DNA of 8,915 nt. Source: Nitrospinota bacterium (lineage in GTDB: Bacteria > Nitrospinota > Nitrospinia > SZUA-224). The stretch is from positions 1-8,915 of the forward strand of contig JACRGM010000112.1 of NCBI GenBank assembly GCA_016212345.1, read 5' to 3'. The notes under the pieces were generated by a model. That model ran no database searches, had not been told where the DNA came from, and saw nothing but the letters and a program-made list of their open reading frames with translations. Positions 5,440 to 8,915 of this stretch are shown piece after piece (the stretch's first letter is position 1; each line of letters begins with the position of its first letter). A program made the position numbers and the translations under genes.

Positions 5440-6922
5440 TTATGATGTCATTGTCATCGGTGCTGGTATTGGTGGCCTGACAACCGCCTCACTACTTGCC
5501 AAGCGTGGATTTAAGGTAATAGTATTAGAACAAAATGATCATCCTGGTGGATACTGTGGCACTCTATCACAAGATGGCTATATCTTTGACATGGGGGCAT
5601 CGCTATTCTGGGGGTTTGATGAAGGGGGATGCTTTTACTCCCTCTTCTCTGAATTAGGTATTATGGATAGGATGCTCAAAGGGGATAGGATAAGAAGGCT
5701 CGATCCAGGGTTTCAGACCGTCCTTCCAAACCATCGTATTGATCTCTTCTCTGATAGGAATAGATTCTTTGAGGAGATCAAAAGGGAGTTCCCAAAAGAC
5801 CTTATGAATCTCAAAGACTTCTATAATGAGATAGACCATATTGAGGAGAAGTTATATGAGATTGGAGGGACCAAACACCCCTTTGTTTATAATGGGAAAA
5901 ATGGGGTCAAGATTAATCAGACAAAGAAGATCCTTCTTAACATTTATATATTATTAAATAAGAATAGATATCTTGAAGGATATATGAGGGGATGGGATGA
6001 GAGATTAGAGCTTGAAAAATTTATCGATCTTCAGACCATGTATTTTGGACAGAGGGGTGCGGGTGATTCTACCCTCCCCTTTCTGGCAATCATCTCAGGG
6101 ATACCGAGAAGGGGGATCTATTATATTAAGGGAGGGGCTCATTTTATTGCAGATGAGCTAGAAAGCTCAATCAGGGAGTCCAAAGGAGAGCTTATTTACC
6201 ATGCAAGGGTTGAGGAGATATTGACAAGAAAAAAGGGGGATGTATGTGGGGTTAAGGTAAGGCATAGAGATATGCCACTTGAGATATTCTCCCGTACAGT
6301 CATTTCCGATATCCCAATATTCAACCTCTTAAAGAGGGATATCTCAAGGATAAGATATAAAAGGATGATGAAGTATCTCCAACAAGGATGGGTCCCGTTC
6401 TCTATACTCTTAGGTGTAGATGAAAAGGTGATCCCTGAACCTATGAGAGAGCATGTATTGATGATGAGGGATTACAATCTCCCTAGTTATGGGGATAACC
6501 TCATATTTATATCTGTGAATCCTGTATGGGATAAGACTAGGGCACCTGAAGGGAAGAGATGTATAACAGCCTCTATCTTCCTTCCGTCTGATATCATCCA
6601 GTGTAATAATAAAGGTGTATTAAGAGAGAAGGGAGAAGAGATAATACTATATCTTGAGGATGTAATCCCCTTCCTATCTGATTATATCGAGTGTGTAATA
6701 TATCTTGATCCGTTGACTTATCAAAGAGTTACAATGCGTGAGGATGGAAAGATGGGTATGATAAAAGGGGGAATAGATATGTATGGTTTTAGCGGCCTCT
6801 CAAACATTTCACCATCTAGAGATCTCTTTTTGGTTGGAGATACCACATACCCTGGCCATAGCACTGCAGCAACAGTAAAGTCAGGGATAAGGACAGCAGA
6901 CTTAATAACGAAGAGGATATAG
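5426..6922 (+). CDS. FAD-dependent phytoene desaturase/carotene isomerase-like oxidoreductase (COG1233 type)
   Basis: This 498-residue flavoprotein has an N-terminal Rossmann fold. GAGIGG at 12-17 binds the dinucleotide, E35 ends strand two, and the FAD-binding HPGGYCG segment is at 39-45. Near the C-terminus LVGDTTYPGHS (469-479) is the second FAD motif typical of the CrtI/CrtISO/retinol-saturase group. No strong membrane-spanning segment stands out, although family members often bind membrane lipids. Possible reactions are desaturation, saturation or isomerisation of a polyene or isoprenoid, but no other carotenoid gene is nearby and the substrate is unknown. The ATG lies within the PHP gene, overlapping it by 14 nt in another frame, with AAAGGA just upstream. 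This suggests translational coupling and perhaps a shared function. A more general amine-oxidase-like role cannot be excluded. Confidence 0.85.
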   Translation: MPLVDYDVIVIGAGIGGLTTASLLAKRGFKVIVLEQNDHPGGYCGTLSQDGYIFDMGASLFWGFDEGGCFYSLFSELGIMDRMLKGDRIRRLDPGFQTVLPNHRIDLFSDRNRFFEEIKREFPKDLMNLKDFYNEIDHIEEKLYEIGGTKHPFVYNGKNGVKINQTKKILLNIYILLNKNRYLEGYMRGWDERLELEKFIDLQTMYFGQRGAGDSTLPFLAIISGIPRRGIYYIKGGAHFIADELESSIRESKGELIYHARVEEILTRKKGDVCGVKVRHRDMPLEIFSRTVISDIPIFNLLKRDISRIRYKRMMKYLQQGWVPFSILLGVDEKVIPEPMREHVLMMRDYNLPSYGDNLIFISVNPVWDKTRAPEGKRCITASIFLPSDIIQCNNKGVLREKGEEIILYLEDVIPFLSDYIECVIYLDPLTYQRVTMREDGKMGMIKGGIDMYGFSGLSNISPSRDLFLVGDTTYPGHSTAATVKSGIRTADLITKRI

Positions 6923-6934
6923 GGCATTGAGGAC

Positions 6935-6951
6935 TGAGGAAATATAATGTG
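6935..6951 (+). promoter_or_regulatory. folD ribosome site with overlapping ATG-TGA start-stop and GTG start
   Basis: TGAGGA (6935-6940) is followed by ATGTGA at 6947-6952. The ATG at 6947 has TGA as its very next codon, while the GTG at 6949 opens the folD frame. The ATG is 6 nt and the GTG 8 nt from the Shine-Dalgarno sequence, so both are reachable by a ribosome. The start-stop could lower or tune initiation at the GTG; that effect is inference. Confidence 0.5.
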
Positions 6952-7806
6952 ACAGCAGAGATCATTGATGGAAAGGGTATATCCACACAGATTAAAGAAG
7001 AGATAGCAGAGGAGATCAAGGATCTTAGAAAGGGTAGAGACACTATCCCAGGATTAGCAGTGATCATTGTAGGAGAGGATCCTGCCTCTCTCATCTATGT
7101 CAGAAATAAGAAGAAGGCCTGTGAGGAGATAGGGATAGAGTCTTTTGAATATCACACAGACCTACATACACCTCAAGAGGATATCCTCAAGACGATCCAT
7201 AGACTTAATCAAGATAAAAAGATACATGGGATATTGGTTCAACTCCCTTTACCTAAGGATATAGATACAGGATTGATCTTGGAGGGGATTGCCCCTGACA
7301 AGGATGTAGATTGCTTCCATCCTATAAATATGGGTAAACTGATGACTAATACTGCAGACCTATTACCATGTACCTCTGCTGGTATTATCGAGCTCCTTGA
7401 CCATAGCAATGTAAAGATCCAAGGTAAAAGGGCTGTGATCCTTGGAAGGAGCAACATAGTTGGGAAACCGACTGCATTGATGCTCCTTCATAGACACGCC
7501 ACTGTTACGATCTGCCATTCCAGAACAGAGGAGATAGAGGATATCACTAGAGAGGGAGATATCCTCGTCTCAGCAATAGGTGTCCCCAGATTCGTTACAG
7601 GGGAGATGATCAAGGATGGGGCAATAGTAATAGATGTGGGGATAAACAGGATTAACAATAAACTAGTAGGGGATGTTGATTTTGATGAGGTGGTTAGAAA
7701 GGCATCGCTGATAACACCTGTCCCTGGTGGGGTTGGCCCCATGACAATCGCCATGCTCATGAAGAATACACTTACTGCCTTTAAAAGGCAGATTTGCATG
7801 AAATAA
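6949..7806 (+). CDS. folD: Bifunctional methylenetetrahydrofolate dehydrogenase / methenyltetrahydrofolate cyclohydrolase
   Basis: FolD interconverts 5,10-methylene-, 5,10-methenyl- and 10-formyl-tetrahydrofolate with NADP(+), supplying one-carbon units for purines, formyl-Met-tRNA and methyl groups. The catalytic Tyr-x-x-x-Lys pair is Y50/K54 in YVRNK. The family blocks GILVQLPLP, DKDVDCFHPINMGKL, PCTSAG, the NADP loop GRSNIVGKP, IDVGIN and the C-terminal PVPGGVGPMT all appear in order. The 285-residue length is normal. The start is GTG at 6949, read with TGAGGA 8 nt upstream; the ATG two bases earlier is followed at once by TGA and cannot be the start. The gene follows the FAD gene by 26 nt and precedes xseA by 16 nt; folD-xseA adjacency is common in bacteria, for example Bacillus subtilis. 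Confidence 0.96.
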   Translation: MTAEIIDGKGISTQIKEEIAEEIKDLRKGRDTIPGLAVIIVGEDPASLIYVRNKKKACEEIGIESFEYHTDLHTPQEDILKTIHRLNQDKKIHGILVQLPLPKDIDTGLILEGIAPDKDVDCFHPINMGKLMTNTADLLPCTSAGIIELLDHSNVKIQGKRAVILGRSNIVGKPTALMLLHRHATVTICHSRTEEIEDITREGDILVSAIGVPRFVTGEMIKDGAIVIDVGINRINNKLVGDVDFDEVVRKASLITPVPGGVGPMTIAMLMKNTLTAFKRQICMK

Positions 7807-7822
7807 ATATCTTCGATCTTCG

Positions 7823-8915
7823 ATGGTTACTATGGATACGCTCTTTAATCTTAAGCTTCAAGAGGCACGACATATATATACGGTTATAGAGTTGACCAGT
7901 CTCATAAAGGAGGGTTTGGAGAGAGATTTCTATGATGTATGGGTGGATGGGGAGATCTCAAACCTGAGGGTTCCCTCCTCAGGACATATCTATTTTACAC
8001 TGAAGGATGAATCAAGCCAATTAAAGGTAGTCCTCTTCAGATTCCACCAGGGCTCAATAAGATTTGAACCAACTAATGGGATGCGTGTCATCATCAGAGG
8101 GAGGATAAGTGTCTATGAACCTAGGGGTGAGTACCAGCTCATTGCAGAAGATATGGAGCCGAGAGGGGCTGGGGCATTACAGATTGCCTTTGAACAACTC
8201 AAAGAGAGGCTCTTCAAAGAAGGGCTCTTTGATAAGAAATACAAGAAACCTATCCCTGTACTTCCACAGAGGATTGGTATTGTCACATCCCCAACAGGTG
8301 CTGCGATAAGGGATATACTCAGGGTTATTGACAGGAGATTTGCAAATATCCATATCCTGATCTATCCTGTCCGTGTTCAGGGAGAAGGGGCAGGAAAGGA
8401 AATAGCAGAGGGGATAAGGATTATGAATACGATCCCTGATATAGATGTCCTTATTATTGGACGGGGAGGTGGCTCTTTAGAAGATCTGTGGGCCTTTAAT
8501 GAGGAGATTGTCGCAAGGGCGATATTTGATTCTAATATACCTATCATATCTGCTGTGGGCCATGAGATAGATTATACTATCTCAGATTTTGTTGCTGATC
8601 TAAGGGCCCCTACCCCCTCAGCTGCTGCTGAAATGGTAGTAAAAAATAAGGAGTCCCTTGTTCAGAGGGTGGATGAGATCAATATGAGACTGATTCGCTC
8701 TCTTCAGTTTATCATTAAGGATAAAAGAGATATATTGACCTCTCACCTAAAGACCCTCTTCCTCCTCAGTCCATTAAAGAGGGTGGAGCGTATAAAGGAG
8801 ACCCTCTTTAACCTTACACAGAAACTTAGGAGCAATATAAGGTATCGTGTAGAACTTCTAATAAGACACCTTGATGGTATAATGAAAAGACTCAATGCCT
8901 TAAATCCCCTATCCA
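7823..8915 (+). CDS. xseA: Exodeoxyribonuclease VII large subunit (3' end beyond the window)
   Basis: The reading frame is open from the ATG at 7823 to the end of the window, 364 codons with no stop. Residues about 18-115 form the OB-fold DNA-binding domain, with DGEISN at 42-47 and SGHIYFTLKD at 53-62. The catalytic Exonuc_VII_L domain follows, with GRGGGSLEDLW from 213, GHEID at 246-250 and RAPTPSAAAE at 261-270. After about residue 275 comes the charged, helical, coiled-coil-like part that binds the small XseB subunits. Family members have roughly 400-460 residues, so only the C-terminal end is missing. The enzyme degrades single-stranded DNA from both ends in the cytoplasm. The in-frame stop at 7799-7801 limits the start to the ATG at 7823 or 7832. 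Neither has a Shine-Dalgarno sequence, so re-initiation after folD, 16 nt upstream, is likely. xseB would be expected just downstream. Confidence 0.95.
   Translation, partial: MVTMDTLFNLKLQEARHIYTVIELTSLIKEGLERDFYDVWVDGEISNLRVPSSGHIYFTLKDESSQLKVVLFRFHQGSIRFEPTNGMRVIIRGRISVYEPRGEYQLIAEDMEPRGAGALQIAFEQLKERLFKEGLFDKKYKKPIPVLPQRIGIVTSPTGAAIRDILRVIDRRFANIHILIYPVRVQGEGAGKEIAEGIRIMNTIPDIDVLIIGRGGGSLEDLWAFNEEIVARAIFDSNIPIISAVGHEIDYTISDFVADLRAPTPSAAAEMVVKNKESLVQRVDEINMRLIRSLQFIIKDKRDILTSHLKTLFLLSPLKRVERIKETLFNLTQKLRSNIRYRVELLIRHLDGIMKRLNALNPLS

Noticed and set aside
8109..8309. A 66-codon plus-strand reading frame inside xseA
   Set aside because: It lies in another frame inside the clear exonuclease VII coding region.
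1..8915. CRISPR array, tRNA, rRNA, transposon or prophage genes
   Set aside because: I saw no regular repeat-spacer pattern, cloverleaf-like or rRNA sequence, transposase or integrase motif on either strand.

Overview
The window is a chromosomal segment of a diderm-type bacterium of low to moderate GC. Its genes use ATA for isoleucine and AGG/AGA for arginine heavily. I cannot assign a phylum from sequence reading alone. The content is mainly housekeeping metabolism: arginine biosynthesis, one-carbon folate metabolism and DNA repair. I see no CRISPR array, transposase, integrase, tRNA or rRNA.

Left part, minus strand (1-1261). The first 332 bases hold the N-terminal third of a bifunctional phosphoglucose/phosphomannose isomerase that runs off the window. 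Upstream of it, on the same strand, is a small gene for an exported protein of unknown function (528-1025). That gene has a near-consensus promoter, a leader of about 200 nt, a strong Shine-Dalgarno sequence, no ATA codons, and a very good intrinsic terminator behind it. It looks like an independent, probably well-expressed transcription unit.

Control region (about 1190-1315). Two strong sigma70-type promoters lie back to back, with their -35 boxes 16 bp apart. One drives the secreted-protein gene leftward. The other drives the arginine genes rightward and ends so close to the argD start that the argD message should be leaderless or nearly so. An 18-bp direct repeat with a 21-bp period sits at the start site of the leftward promoter. 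Its geometry, and part of its sequence, recall tandem ARG boxes.

Right part, plus strand (1316-8915). Seven co-directional genes form an apparent operon: argD, argF, argG, a PHP-domain hydrolase, a CrtI/COG1233-type FAD oxidoreductase, folD and xseA (cut by the window end). ArgD makes N-acetylornithine (and may make N-succinyl-LL-diaminopimelate precursors), ArgF makes citrulline and ArgG makes argininosuccinate. The expected argH does not follow. The PHP and FAD genes overlap each other and stand between the arginine genes and the folD-xseA pair. A 167-nt gap between argF and argG holds a GC-richer palindrome that resembles a dispersed intergenic repeat.

I did not find a clearly new multi-gene system. 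The points most worth checking are the orphan secreted protein with its control region, the leaderless argD, the PHP-FAD pair inside an arginine operon, and the ATG-TGA start-stop overlapping the folD start.
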